64,000 nucleotides of DNA. It comes from JACKAQ01 sp965227145. GTDB lineage: Bacteria; Calditrichota; Calditrichia; RBG-13-44-9; J075. The translations under genes and the position numbers were made by a program. Positions 45,420-54,600 of the stretch are shown here, piece by piece; positions within the stretch are counted from its first letter, which is position 1, and each line of letters opens with the position of its first letter. Where the stretch lies: the NCBI GenBank assembly GCA_965227145.1, contig OZ245730.1, positions 1,426,001 through 1,490,000 on the forward strand, in the 5' to 3' direction. Under the pieces are notes generated by a model that made no database searches, was not told where the DNA came from, and was given only the letters and a program-made list of their open reading frames with translations.

Positions 45420-46202
45420 TTGGCATACCAGAATATTATTGCCGAAACCGATGCATCGGTTGGGATTATTCAAATTAACCGGCCGGATAAACTGAACGCA
45501 TTAAATCAACAAACATTGGATGAACTGTCGGATGTTGTGTCGCAATATTCATCGAACAGTGATATTGGTTGTGTTATCATCACCGGTTCCGGGGAAAAAG
45601 CGTTTGTCGCCGGAGCAGATATCAGCCAGATTTCTGAGATGGACGGCAAATCAGCCCATCAGTTTGCCCAACACGGACAACAAATTTTTACGGCGATTGA
45701 GCAAATGCGTAAACCTGTGATTGCCGCTGTTAATGGCTTTGCATTGGGTGGTGGCTGTGAGTTGGCTTTAGCCTGCCATATCCGTATTGCATCTGCGAAA
45801 GCCCGTTTCGGTTTACCGGAAATTAATTTGGGGATTATCCCCGGATACGGCGGAACGCAGCGTCTGCCGCGTTTGGTTGGTATGGGGCGCGCACTGCAGA
45901 TGATGCTTTCCGGCGATATGGTTGATGCGCAAACGGCACTGCAAATCGGGCTGGTAAATGCTGTTGTCGAACCGGCGGATTTATTGGAAAATGTAAAATC
46001 TTTGGCAACAAAATTAGCCCAAAAAGCGCCATTGGCAGCGGGTTACATTTTGTCCGCAGCTTATCACGGAGCCGGACAGCCACTCGGAACAGCATTAAAT
46101 ATAGAAGCCGAATGTTTTAGCAAAGTATGTGAAACTGAAGATATGAAAGAAGGCACGCGCGCATTTTTAGAAAAACGTGCAGCAAAATTTATCGGTCGAT
46201 AG
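45420..46202 (+). CDS. Enoyl-CoA hydratase/crotonase-family protein
   Basis: A 260-residue crotonase that most likely hydrates short enoyl-CoA esters. Both catalytic Glu positions are kept: one in GGGCELALACHIRIA and one in FGLPEINLGIIPGYGGTQRL. The oxyanion-hole segments (AFVAGADISQ and NGFALGGGCE) are also intact. It starts with TTG, fixed by GGAGG at correct spacing and by the family's usual first residues (AYQNIIAE). First gene of a run that continues with a kinase, a PTS protein and a YjbQ protein; the histidine kinase begins 12 bases later. Confidence 0.9.
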   Translation: MAYQNIIAETDASVGIIQINRPDKLNALNQQTLDELSDVVSQYSSNSDIGCVIITGSGEKAFVAGADISQISEMDGKSAHQFAQHGQQIFTAIEQMRKPVIAAVNGFALGGGCELALACHIRIASAKARFGLPEINLGIIPGYGGTQRLPRLVGMGRALQMMLSGDMVDAQTALQIGLVNAVVEPADLLENVKSLATKLAQKAPLAAGYILSAAYHGAGQPLGTALNIEAECFSKVCETEDMKEGTRAFLEKRAAKFIGR

Positions 46203-46214
46203 GTTTGTAAGTAT

Positions 46215-47255
46215 ATGAAACAAAGTCACTTAGCATTATTGGTTTCACCTTTGCTGGAGTTCCGGATTCGATACGCCGAAATTCTGGAACAGAATGGGTT
46301 CCGGACACTGAGCCAGCCGACTCCGGATTTATCCGTATTCGAAAAAGCGACAACGCCGGATCTGTGTTTTATCGATAATCGGGAAAATAATTTCCCGTAC
46401 GATGTTTTTTTTGAATTTTTAAATCGAACCGGTGTCAAAACAATCGTCATCCACACCGGCAATTTGCCGGAAAATGTGCCATCCGAAAACCATTATGTGT
46501 ATCGCTGCGACGATGAAAATGTGCCGTTAATTTCGCTATTGCTCAATTTGAATGAATTTTTGATTCGCCGGAAATCGCGGGTGGAACTGGCTGCGATGCT
46601 CATCCACGATGTCCGTTCGCCGCTGCACAGCCTGATGGCATACATCGAGCTGTTGATGAACCAATCCTTTGGTGTGCTCAACGAGGGACAGAAAAATTTT
46701 CTGGAAAAATCCATGATTCTCGGTGATCAGGTTTTGGATATGATGGAAGATATCAACGAAATTTACAAAACGGAGCAATACGCGTTTTCGATCGATAAAG
46801 CGCCGTTTACTATTGCCGAAGTGCTCGATCAGGCGTTGCTGAGTTTGTGGATTCAAACCGATCAAAAGCAACAGAAAATTACCAAAACCATCGAATCCGG
46901 GCTGCCACAGGTGAATGGCGATGCCTATCAAATTCAGCGTATTTTTACAAACCTGATTCAAAATGCCATCAAATATTGTCCGCCGAAATCGTCGATCAAT
47001 ATCAATATTCATCGCTCATCCGAACGTGTGCTGGAAGTGCGGGTAACCGATAACGGCGGCGGCATCCCGGAAGAAAATCTCAAAAGCATCTTCCGGAAAT
47101 CGTTCCGCGTAAACCAAAGTGCTGAAGAACAAAAAGGTTACGGGTTGGGATTATATATTTGTAAAATAATTATTAAAGCGCACGGTGGAACAATTCGCGC
47201 CGAAAATAATGTTTCCGGAGGCGTTTCCTTTATTTTTACCCTGCCAATACATTAG
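46215..47255 (+). CDS. Histidine kinase with degenerate receiver-like N-terminus
   Basis: A 346-residue soluble kinase. The first ~115 residues have receiver-domain rhythm (LALLVSPLLEFRIRYAEILEQNGF...DLCFIDNRENN...VKTIVIHTGN), but the acidic pair of the first strand is missing (LVSPLLE for LxVDDE), so phosphorylation there is doubtful; one Asp remains in FIDN. The kinase core has H-box MLIHDVRSPLHSL, N-box NLIQNAIKY, DNGGGIP and GYGLGLYIC. No response regulator is adjacent. The neighbouring EIIB raises the idea of PTS-linked signalling. Confidence 0.85.
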   Translation: MKQSHLALLVSPLLEFRIRYAEILEQNGFRTLSQPTPDLSVFEKATTPDLCFIDNRENNFPYDVFFEFLNRTGVKTIVIHTGNLPENVPSENHYVYRCDDENVPLISLLLNLNEFLIRRKSRVELAAMLIHDVRSPLHSLMAYIELLMNQSFGVLNEGQKNFLEKSMILGDQVLDMMEDINEIYKTEQYAFSIDKAPFTIAEVLDQALLSLWIQTDQKQQKITKTIESGLPQVNGDAYQIQRIFTNLIQNAIKYCPPKSSININIHRSSERVLEVRVTDNGGGIPEENLKSIFRKSFRVNQSAEEQKGYGLGLYICKIIIKAHGGTIRAENNVSGGVSFIFTLPIH

Positions 47256-47278
47256 AATTTCAAGACAAAGGATTGCCA

Positions 47279-47764
47279 ATGAAGTCACTAATTCTACGAA
47301 TCGATGACCGGCTGATTCACGGGCAGGTTTTGGTTGGATGGGTTAGCTACTACAATTTCAGACAGATTGTTGTCGGCAACAATGAAATTGTCAGCAACGA
47401 TTGGGAAAAAGAAATGATGACAATGGCCGCAGGCGATTTGGATACGCAAGTGCTGAATATCTCTGATACATTGGCTTTCATCAATACCTTTGAGGAAAAA
47501 GATCGATTGGCGTTGGTTTTGGTTGAATCTGTTGGGGATGTACTGCAAATGGTTGAAAATGGACTTAAGCTTAAGAATATCAACATCGGCGGAATACATT
47601 ACAGTGACGGAAAACGGGAATTTTTGCCCTACTTATTTCTCGATGCAAATGATATCCGGCAACTCAAAATAATGATGGCAAAAGGATACGAATTTATCTG
47701 CCAGGATGTGCCCACCGGTTCGAAATACAATCTCGAAAAAATTCTGGGTAAAAAAAATGATTGA
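47279..47764 (+). CDS. Orphan PTS EIIB component, mannose/fructose/sorbose family
   Basis: A 161-residue EIIB of the mannose class. The phosphorylated His is H14 in LRIDDRLIHGQVLVGW, the signature of the family, and the fold continues normally (KIMMAKGYEFICQDVP). There are no EIIA, EIIC or EIID genes nearby, so it cannot be a complete sugar importer; an isolated EIIB could pass phosphate to a regulator. ATG 47279 is preferred over TTG 47273. The gene overlaps the next (YjbQ-like) by eight bases and follows the kinase by 23 bases. Confidence 0.88.
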   Translation: MKSLILRIDDRLIHGQVLVGWVSYYNFRQIVVGNNEIVSNDWEKEMMTMAAGDLDTQVLNISDTLAFINTFEEKDRLALVLVESVGDVLQMVENGLKLKNINIGGIHYSDGKREFLPYLFLDANDIRQLKIMMAKGYEFICQDVPTGSKYNLEKILGKKND

Positions 47765-48188
47765 TCTGCAAACCAAAAACCTGGCGCTCCAGACAAAGGG
47801 ATTTACAGATATCATCGATATTACCGCTGAATTGCAGGGTATTTTAGACAATAGTGATTTCGAAGAAGGCAGTATTCTGGTGTTTGTGCCAGGCTCAACC
47901 GCCGGGTTGACAACGATTGAATTCGAGAGCGGATTAATAAAAGATTTGAAGGAAAAATTCGAATGGTTGTTTCCTGAAAACGCCCGTTATCATCACAACG
48001 AGCGTTGGCACGATGGAAATGGTTATGCACATGTGCGGGCTGCACTGCTAAAGCCAACGTTACTTATCCCATTTATAAACAAGCGGTTATGTTTGGGAAC
48101 CTGGCAGCAGGTTACGCTTATCGATTTTGATAACCGCCCTCGCCAACGGAATTTAGTCGTTCAGCTTTCCGGCAAACGCAGCGTTTAA
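47757..48188 (+). CDS. YjbQ-family protein, second subfamily
   Basis: A 143-residue YjbQ paralogue. In place of the usual HTSA.LSINE it has FVPGSTAGLTTIEFESG (43-59), and it carries ARYHHNERWHDGNGYAHVRAALL and LGTWQQVTLIDFDNRPRQRN, the marks of a distinct subfamily. The first His of the classical site is missing, but HH and H-D-G-N-G are present. ATG 47757 lies inside the end of the EIIB gene, giving tight coupling. Thiamine-phosphate synthase activity is reported only weakly for the family, and the real role is unknown. Confidence 0.85.
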   Translation: MIDLQTKNLALQTKGFTDIIDITAELQGILDNSDFEEGSILVFVPGSTAGLTTIEFESGLIKDLKEKFEWLFPENARYHHNERWHDGNGYAHVRAALLKPTLLIPFINKRLCLGTWQQVTLIDFDNRPRQRNLVVQLSGKRSV

Positions 48189-48194
48189 AACGAG

Positions 48195-48386
48195 TTAATT
48201 TTGGATGACGTAGGGATGATCCCGGAGATAATCTTCACGAAATTCTTCCGCGTATCCATCAGTAAACCATGTGATAATTGCTTCTGTCAATGAAACATCT
48301 ACCTTGTCAGTTTCACGCAGCATATTGTAAAAATTTTGGATCGCTTCCAGCTGAGAATAATAAAATTCATCCTTTGTCTGTATCAT
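48195..48386 (-). CDS. Small acidic protein, second gene of a sigma-54-driven pair (63 aa)
   Basis: A soluble acidic 63-residue protein, mostly helical (YSQLEAIQNFYNMLRETDKV, LTEAIITWFTDGYAEEFREDY). It starts nine bases after the stop of the 57-residue gene, with GAG as a weak ribosome site, and converges with the YjbQ gene, whose stop is only six bases away. No family recognised; the size and helical, charged character would fit a binding partner or regulator. Confidence 0.6.
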   Translation of the reverse strand: MIQTKDEFYYSQLEAIQNFYNMLRETDKVDVSLTEAIITWFTDGYAEEFREDYLRDHPYVIQN

Positions 48387-48395
48387 AAAAAACTC

Positions 48396-48569
48396 CTATT
48401 GACCAATGTATCGGGTGAATACTTGCTTCCTGCCTGTTTCACTTTGCGGAAGTACACTTTCTGATAGCCAAAGCGCAATCGCTTCAGAATACGAAATCAG
48501 TCGCTTTAACTCTTTTGATTTCTGCTCGCGAAAATCGAGAATCAGTTTTAAATATTCGGAAGATTGCAT
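48396..48569 (-). CDS. Small helical protein, first gene of a sigma-54-driven pair (57 aa)
   Basis: A 57-residue protein beginning QSSEYLKLILDFREQKSKE and ending GRKQVFTRYIGQ, rich in charged residues and probably two helices. A very good ribosome site (GAGGAGA, nine bases before the ATG) and a consensus-matching sigma-54 promoter 37 bases upstream support it as a real gene despite its size. The following small gene begins nine bases after its stop. Not similar to any family I know. Confidence 0.65.
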   Translation of the reverse strand: MQSSEYLKLILDFREQKSKELKRLISYSEAIALWLSESVLPQSETGRKQVFTRYIGQ

Positions 48570-48605
48570 CGCCAGGTTCTCCTCGTTTAATCTATCAACT
48601 TATTA

Positions 48606-48621
48606 AGCAAAACCTGTGCCA
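48606..48621 (-). promoter_or_regulatory. Sigma-54 (-24/-12) promoter of the small-protein pair
   Basis: On the minus strand TGGCAC-AGGTT-TTGCT matches the RpoN consensus TGGCAC-N5-TTGCW at all positions with exact spacing. Transcription should begin near 48595, about 26 bases before the ATG at 48569. It shares TGGCACAG with the promoter-like site at 24801. Confidence 0.8.
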
Positions 48622-49004
48622 TGCTCTTAGATTCTGAATTTCTTGCAGAAACGAAGGGCTTATCTGCAGAAAATACAATGGTTTAAGCGACAAAAACGGA
48701 TCTATCGAGAATCAGCTGTGTTGAACATTTGCTAACTATTTCGGTAATAATGTCGAAAAGTTCGACGCTATTTCGAAAAGTTGATTTAAAACTTAAACGA
48801 TATCAGAAAATGTATTCCCGGTGACATCCATGTGAGTGTATTTATAGCTTTAATATACCTATTTTCTGAAAAAAAATCTTGAAGAAGATCACATCTTTAT
48901 TTGGAAAAGGATAAACTGTCAATCAGTAATTGTTGAGTAAGTGTTTTCAAATATTGCAATAGTGGAATTTAAGTGAATCACCGACACAAGGCGGAGTAAG
49001 TAAA
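48622..49004. other. AT-rich regulatory gap between divergent genes
   Basis: No coding sequence is seen in this 383-base stretch. It contains two TGCAGAAA copies near 48653 and 48676, the dyad sites at 48752-48784, and, at the right end, the AAGGCGGAG ribosome site of the gene at 49005. Nothing else distinctive. Confidence 0.5.
48752..48784. promoter_or_regulatory. Tandem dyad sites, candidate activator-binding region
   Basis: A perfect 15-base palindrome, GTCGAAAAGTTCGAC (48752-48766), is followed by a second, imperfect copy (TTCGAAAAGTTGA, 48772-48784). The TCGAAAAG cores are 20 bases apart, about two helical turns. They lie 157-189 bases upstream of the predicted sigma-54 start on the minus strand, the usual position for an enhancer site of an NtrC-type activator. 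They could also serve the gene at 49005. Confidence 0.55.
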
Positions 49005-49886
49005 ATGAAAGAAAATACCGGATTTAAATATTGGCAAAATTGGGATACCGCAATCGCCGGAAAATTGGTGGATGCGCGACGCCAACTCCATCATGCGGCA
49101 CAGTTTGTTGCTGCGGTAGGGAAGTGCTATTTGACACAGCAGCCCGATGATAGTCACACAAATATGTGTTGGGCGATACAACATTCCGCATTAGCCGGAA
49201 CGATGCTGCAAGGTGGCGAAAGCTGCAAATTTGGAATAAGCCCTGCTAAATTTGCACTGTTGAAAATATCGGCAGAAGATAACGTAACTGACGAATTCGC
49301 GCTGGCCGGAAAAACTATCGCACAAGCTGAGGATTGGCTGAAACAATCGCTGAACGCGAGCGGCTATCATCCCGACCACTTCAGCCGGAAAATGCATTAT
49401 GAAATTGAACCGCATGCGGTGGCAAGTGGCGCACCTTTCTCCGGCAACATTGCGGCAGAGACTGCAGAATTGGGAAAATATTGGGGAAACGCCCATCTGC
49501 TGATCTCCGAAATTAACGCCCATCATCCGGGTGCCTCTGCTGTTCGCTGCTGGCCGCATCATTTTGATATTGCTTTATTGATTACGATAAACTCCGGCGA
49601 TTCACCGGAGCAGACAAAAACGATTGGTGTGGGGCTTTCGCCCGGCGATGCCAATTATCCAATGCCATATTTTTATATTTCGCCATGGCCATATCCCGAA
49701 AACAAGGAACTTTTACCGGCGGTTTCCGGTAATGGGTTTTGGCATACGGAAGGGTGGGTTGGTGCTGTTTTAACCGCGGACAAATTTCCAACGGATGAAA
49801 ATACGCAGTCACAAATTAAACAATTACAACAGTTTATCCGTAGCGGAATTGCGGCATCTGATCAACTGCTTTCCGCAAAAAAATGA
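49005..49886 (+). CDS. Hypothetical protein, possibly distantly DUF5996-like (293 aa)
   Basis: A 293-residue cytoplasmic protein. The first half is helical (WDTAIAGKLVDARRQLHHAAQFVAAVGKCYL). The second half has AVRCWPHHFDIALLITINSG, GVGLSPGDANYPMPYFYISPWPYPE and GNGFWHTEGWVGAVLTADKF, an arrangement that recalls the end of DUF5996 proteins (HFD then F-W-P-G, pale similarity). No catalytic role is known. AAGGCGGAG before the ATG. It stands alone, divergent from the small sigma-54-driven genes. Confidence 0.6.
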   Translation: MKENTGFKYWQNWDTAIAGKLVDARRQLHHAAQFVAAVGKCYLTQQPDDSHTNMCWAIQHSALAGTMLQGGESCKFGISPAKFALLKISAEDNVTDEFALAGKTIAQAEDWLKQSLNASGYHPDHFSRKMHYEIEPHAVASGAPFSGNIAAETAELGKYWGNAHLLISEINAHHPGASAVRCWPHHFDIALLITINSGDSPEQTKTIGVGLSPGDANYPMPYFYISPWPYPENKELLPAVSGNGFWHTEGWVGAVLTADKFPTDENTQSQIKQLQQFIRSGIAASDQLLSAKK

Positions 49887-49940
49887 ACTATTAAGCCATC
49901 AGAATGGCATTGAATTAGTACACAATTGAGGAGAAAAACA

Positions 49941-50861
49941 ATGAAAAAGATGTTGCTATTGATAATCGGGTTGGCTGTATCCGGAATTTTCAATGCCAAT
50001 GCGCAGGATGTTTCCGGGCAAAACAACGTTCGCCTGGCAGTGCTGGATTATGTTGATGGCGTTTACAACATGCAACCCGATCGCATCAAAAAAAGCGTTC
50101 ATCCCGAACTGGCCAAACGCGGGTTTTATCAAAAAGATGGTACTTACAAAGAAGCTAAAATGACGTTTGAGCAATTGGTGGAGCTTTCCAAAACATACAA
50201 CAAAAAGGGGATGATCCCGAATGACGCACCCAACTCGATTGAGATTTACGATGTTCTGGATCAAACCGCCAGCGCAAAACTGACCGCTTTTTGGGGCATC
50301 GATTATTTACAATTGGCAAAATATGAGGGTAAGTGGATGATTGTGAATGTGTTGTGGCAATCCCATCCTGCGGGAAAACCGGCGGCATCCGGCGAAAGCG
50401 GAAGTGACGCGAAACCGGGCGGCAAACGGATGGGCGGCGCACTCGGCGGACCGACTATTGATCCCGGAATTTCAGAAATTCATTTGGAACGAACCGCGTG
50501 TTATGGCACCTGCCCCGTGTATTCGGTTGTGCTGAAAAATGACGGCAGCGTGGTTTATGAAGGCAAATCGCATGTGAAAATGACTGGAAAGCACAGCGGA
50601 ACTGTCAATTTGTGGGGATTCAATAAATTAGCGGAACTAATTGTAAAATCAGGGTTTATGGATTTTGAAGACAGGTATTCGATCGACGTGACCGACATGC
50701 CAACCGTTTACACCACTGTTGCGATGAAAGATGGCAGCAAAAAGCGAATCATGAATTATGCGAACGCCGGACCGGTTGAACTGTGGGCGATCGAGCAAAT
50801 GATTGATAAAATGGTGAGCGAAGTAAAGTGGGACAGCAACAGTGATGCAGAAAGTAAATAA
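49941..50861 (+). CDS. Exported protein: NTF2-like (lumazine-binding-type) domain fused to DUF6438
   Basis: A 306-residue protein with a signal peptide (KKMLLLIIGLAVSGIFNANA). Residues ~30-145 form an NTF2-like/putative lumazine-binding domain (VRLAVLDYVDGVYNMQPDRIKKSVHPEL...WMIVNVLWQ). A Gly/Lys-rich linker leads to a DUF6438 domain (~180-295, HLERTACYGTCPVYSVVLKNDGSVVYEGKSHV). Each domain is usually a separate small protein, so the fusion is uncommon. GAGGAG eight bases before ATG 49941. No function can be given beyond ligand binding in the periplasm. Confidence 0.75.
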   Translation: MKKMLLLIIGLAVSGIFNANAQDVSGQNNVRLAVLDYVDGVYNMQPDRIKKSVHPELAKRGFYQKDGTYKEAKMTFEQLVELSKTYNKKGMIPNDAPNSIEIYDVLDQTASAKLTAFWGIDYLQLAKYEGKWMIVNVLWQSHPAGKPAASGESGSDAKPGGKRMGGALGGPTIDPGISEIHLERTACYGTCPVYSVVLKNDGSVVYEGKSHVKMTGKHSGTVNLWGFNKLAELIVKSGFMDFEDRYSIDVTDMPTVYTTVAMKDGSKKRIMNYANAGPVELWAIEQMIDKMVSEVKWDSNSDAESK

Positions 50862-50875
50862 CACCGTTTTTCATT

Positions 50876-50917
50876 GAAAAAAGGGAAGTCGCGATGACGT
50901 GACTTCCCTTTTTTTAT
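50876..50917. terminator. Bidirectional terminator between convergent genes
   Basis: GGGAAGTC (50883-50890) and GACTTCCC (50901-50908) with a 10-base loop, preceded by six A and followed by seven T, so it works on both strands. The minus-strand regulator's stop codon lies inside it. Confidence 0.9.
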
Positions 50918-51537
50918 AAATTGACCAGCCGTTCCTTAAATGCCTTGGCGACTGCCTCGGATTTGGAATGCACTTCCAGCTTACGGTAAATATTTTTGAT
51001 GTGCCGCCGCACCGTTTCTTCGCTGATAAACAAATCGTCCGCAATCATTTTGTAGCTCTTGCCTTTGCACAAATGGGTCAGCACCTCGGTTTCGCGGGTG
51101 GTGAGCAATGTTTGCTGCTCAATCTGAAACGATTTTACCACGAGCCGGGCAATCCGGGTGCTCATCGGTGCGCCGCCATCGTAGCTTTCCTGAATGGCGT
51201 CCAACAGCTGTGCGGGAGGTGTATCTTTCATCAAATAGCCGCTGGCACCGGCACACAGCGCATCGAAAACGGTGTCGCTTTCGCTCTGAATGGTCAGCAC
51301 CAAAATGTCTAAATCTGGCAATTTTTCTTTCAAAATGCGAATGCCTTCGATGCCGGTCATTCCCGGCAAGCCGATGTCCATTAGCGCAACATCCGGCGGA
51401 TCTTTCATAATCCCTTTGATGCCTTTTTCGCAGGATTCGTAAGTGCCGTTGCAGCTGAATCCCGACGTTCCGTTGATCAGCAACGCCAAACTCTCGCGAA
51501 TATCCACATCATCTTCTACAATTGAGACCGTTATCAT
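50914..51537 (-). CDS. NarL/LuxR-family response regulator
   Basis: A 207-residue regulator: receiver domain (SIVEDDVDIRESL, phospho-Asp in VALMDIGLPGMTG) and a LuxR-type helix-turn-helix (LTTRETEVLTHLCKGKSYKMIADDLFISEETVRRHIKNIYRKL). The start is set at the ATG with AGAGG upstream, giving the usual MITVSIVEDD opening. It is the likely partner of the giant sensor kinase encoded just upstream on the same strand, whose HisKA_3 core normally works with regulators of this class. Confidence 0.92.
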   Translation of the reverse strand: MITVSIVEDDVDIRESLALLINGTSGFSCNGTYESCEKGIKGIMKDPPDVALMDIGLPGMTGIEGIRILKEKLPDLDILVLTIQSESDTVFDALCAGASGYLMKDTPPAQLLDAIQESYDGGAPMSTRIARLVVKSFQIEQQTLLTTRETEVLTHLCKGKSYKMIADDLFISEETVRRHIKNIYRKLEVHSKSEAVAKAFKERLVNL

Positions 51538-51619
51538 TTGCAAAACCTCTGTTAAAAGCACAACTTTTGTTTTTCTACTTTCAATAAACGACAATTAATT
51601 GCCGGAAACAATTCCCATT

Positions 51620-54600
51620 TTAGGGCATTTTTGCCGCGAACTCGATGCATATCCCGCTCGGTTCATTGGCGAGAATTTGTATTTTCCCGTGAATTTTTTT
51701 TGCACGTATGTTCATATTTCTCAATCCGTTACCGCGACTGTTCGTTGCAGATAAACTGCTTTTTTCACCGGCATCATCCGCCCCGTCACCGGAAAGTTCG
51801 GGTATGCCCCGCCCATCGTCCAGCAACGTAATCAACAAAACACCGTCCGCAAACCGGACACGCAACACCACATTTTGGCATTGGGCGTGTTTCAGCGCGT
51901 TGTTCATCGCTTCTTTAAAAATGAGGGTGAGATGCCGCCGCCAGTCGGTGGACATGCGCACATCTTGCAGGCTGTCGCTCAGTCCTTCCATTCGGAAACT
52001 GATGCCCGTTTTGTCGAACAGCTCATCACCAAAATCTTTCAATCGAACAATGACTTCGTATAACGAATCTTTTTCGGGATCGAGTGTCCAGATAAAATCG
52101 CGCATGCCGCCGGTGAGCCCTTTTGCAGTATCGCCGATGCGATTGAGATAATCGAGCACTTCCGGCGCGGCGCCGTTCATTTGCCTTTTCAGGATTTCGC
52201 TGAACAGGGTGATTTTGGTGAGTTTGTGCCCCAACTCATCGTGAAAATCGTGGGCAGCTTTGGCGCGAACCCGTTCATTTTCCTGCTGACGAACCTGTTC
52301 GTTTTCCTGCAGCCGGTTAATTTTTTGGCGAATACGCCAGTTGGTTATCGCCAGAGTGGCGGCACCGGCAAAGATAATTGCCAATGCGATAAACCACCAC
52401 CGTTGCCAAAATGGCGGCGTTACGATCAGTTTTACATAGATGCCGCTTTCGTTCCAAACGCCATCATTGTTGCTTCCTTTTACGCGCAACACATACGAGC
52501 CGGAGGGCAAATTCGGGAAGCTGACAAACCGCCGGTTGCCGTTGTCGATCCAGTCATCGTGCAATCCTTCCAGTTTGTATGCGTATCTGTTTTTGGCCGG
52601 ATTGTTGAAGTCGAGTGCGGCAAACTCAAAAGAAACAATATCTTGCTGATAGTTCAATTCGATAGGTTCATCGCTTGCGGCAGCCTGGTTCAGAATGGTT
52701 GTCTGATCCTCGCCCATCACCGTGAACTGGGTAAACTGCATTCCCGGCAGATGCGGATTCATCCGAACGCTGTCCGGATAAAACATGCTGACACCGTTAA
52801 TCCCGCCAAAAAGCATCTCGCCGCGACGGGTTTGATAATAGGCGCCGGCACGGAATTCGTCGGCCTGCAACCCGTCATTCGCATCAAAATTCTGGAAAGA
52901 TTTTCGCTGCGGCGAAAATTTGGTGATGCCTTTGTTGGTGCTCAACCACAAATTGTTTTCGCGATCTTCCAGAATCCCGAAAATCATATTATTTGCCAAT
53001 CCGTCGCGTTCGGTAAAAAAAGTGAATTGCTGCGTTTCGTGATCAAAACGGTTCAGCCCGCCGCTGTATGTGCCGAACCAAAGGCGACCGGCCGAATCTT
53101 CGTAAATGGAAAGCACTGCCGGATTGTTGAGGCTGTGCGGATTGTCAAACTCGCGGTTGTAGCGAATAAAACTGTAATTTTGACGATCAAATTTGTTGAT
53201 GCCGCCATTGCGCGTGCCGATCCACAGCGAGCGCCCCTGGCTGTAGGAGTCTTCATAAATCGCCCAGATTTCGTTGTCACTGAGGCTGAACGGATCGTTT
53301 GCGTTGTGGCGATAGCGGGTGAACCGCCGGGTGAGCCGGTCCAGCTGATTCAATCCGGAATTGGTGCCAATCCACAACTGCCCGTACTGATCTTCGTAAA
53401 TGGTGTTCACAAAATCGCCGGAAATGCTGTTGCTTTTGAGCGGATTGAAGCGATAGTGCAAAAATGAAACCTGCCCGTCGTCCGATTCGCGGAGTTGCGC
53501 CAGCCCTGCGCCATGGGTGCCCACCCAAATATTTCCGGACTGATCCTGAAATAAACTGGTGATAAAATCGCTGGCGAGCCCGTTTTTGCCGCTGCGCAAA
53601 TGAGAAAACCGGAAACCACCGGGCGTTGCGCTATCGCGGGTTAAAATGTTGATGCCGCCGCCGTAAGTGCCAATCCAGATGCGCTCATCGCGATCTTCCA
53701 TAATTGCGGTGACCACCGGATTGCTCAGGCTTTGCGCATTTTCCGCGATGTGGCGGATGTGCACAAATGGCTGCCGGGTGCGATTCAATTTGTTCAACCC
53801 ACCCTGCGCCAGCCCGATCCACAAAATCCCCGCATGATCCTGATACAACTGGGTAACGTGATCGTCGCTGAGCGAGTGCTGCAATTGCTGACCCGACCCA
53901 AAATGTTCAAATAAAAGCGATTTGCCGTGCGGTTCGGTTGTTGAAAATTTTTGTAAATTCAGGCAAAACAAACCTTTGTTCGTGGTGCCAATCCACAGTT
54001 TCTGGTTTTTTTCCTGCCGGAAAGTGGAGATTACCGGTGACTTTTCATCCCCGGAAACGGGTGGTTCGATGGGTAAAATATCATCCCCGGCGGCATCGAT
54101 AAAATACAAGTGTTGCTCATTTGCATGAACCCAAACGCCGCTTTTTCCGGCGAAATGCGCCGTAGCCATTCGGGAGATGTGCAAATCATCGCGGTTGCCA
54201 AGCCCAAAATCCAATGGGTTGAACGAGTGGAAATGTTGCCCTTCAGTATTCCCCGAAACCAGTTTTGCGACGCCGTTGGCAGTGCCGATCCACAAATTCC
54301 CGGTTTCATCCAGCGATAGCGCGGTAACCCAGTTGTGCGGCAAGCCGTTGCTCAAAATCCGTTCGCTGAGCTGTTTTTTCATCGGGGCAATTTGTTCGCT
54401 ATCCAACCCAAAAAGCTGGATGCCCCACAGCCGCCGCTCGTCGAAAGTTTCCGGGAGAAAACCGTTGTTTCCGGAACGATAGCGAAGCCGGTAAGTGCCT
54501 GATTGTAAAGTAATTACCTGTGCCTGAATACGGCTTTTGGTTTGCCCGCTCAAAAATGTGGACTGGCGTTCGTCCATTTCCCAAATGACATCTTCGTCCG

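Noticed and set aside
52181..53467. A 428-codon open frame opposite the giant sensor kinase
   Set aside because: Antisense to repeated propeller blades; its length follows from repeated codon use, with no start signals or recognisable domain.
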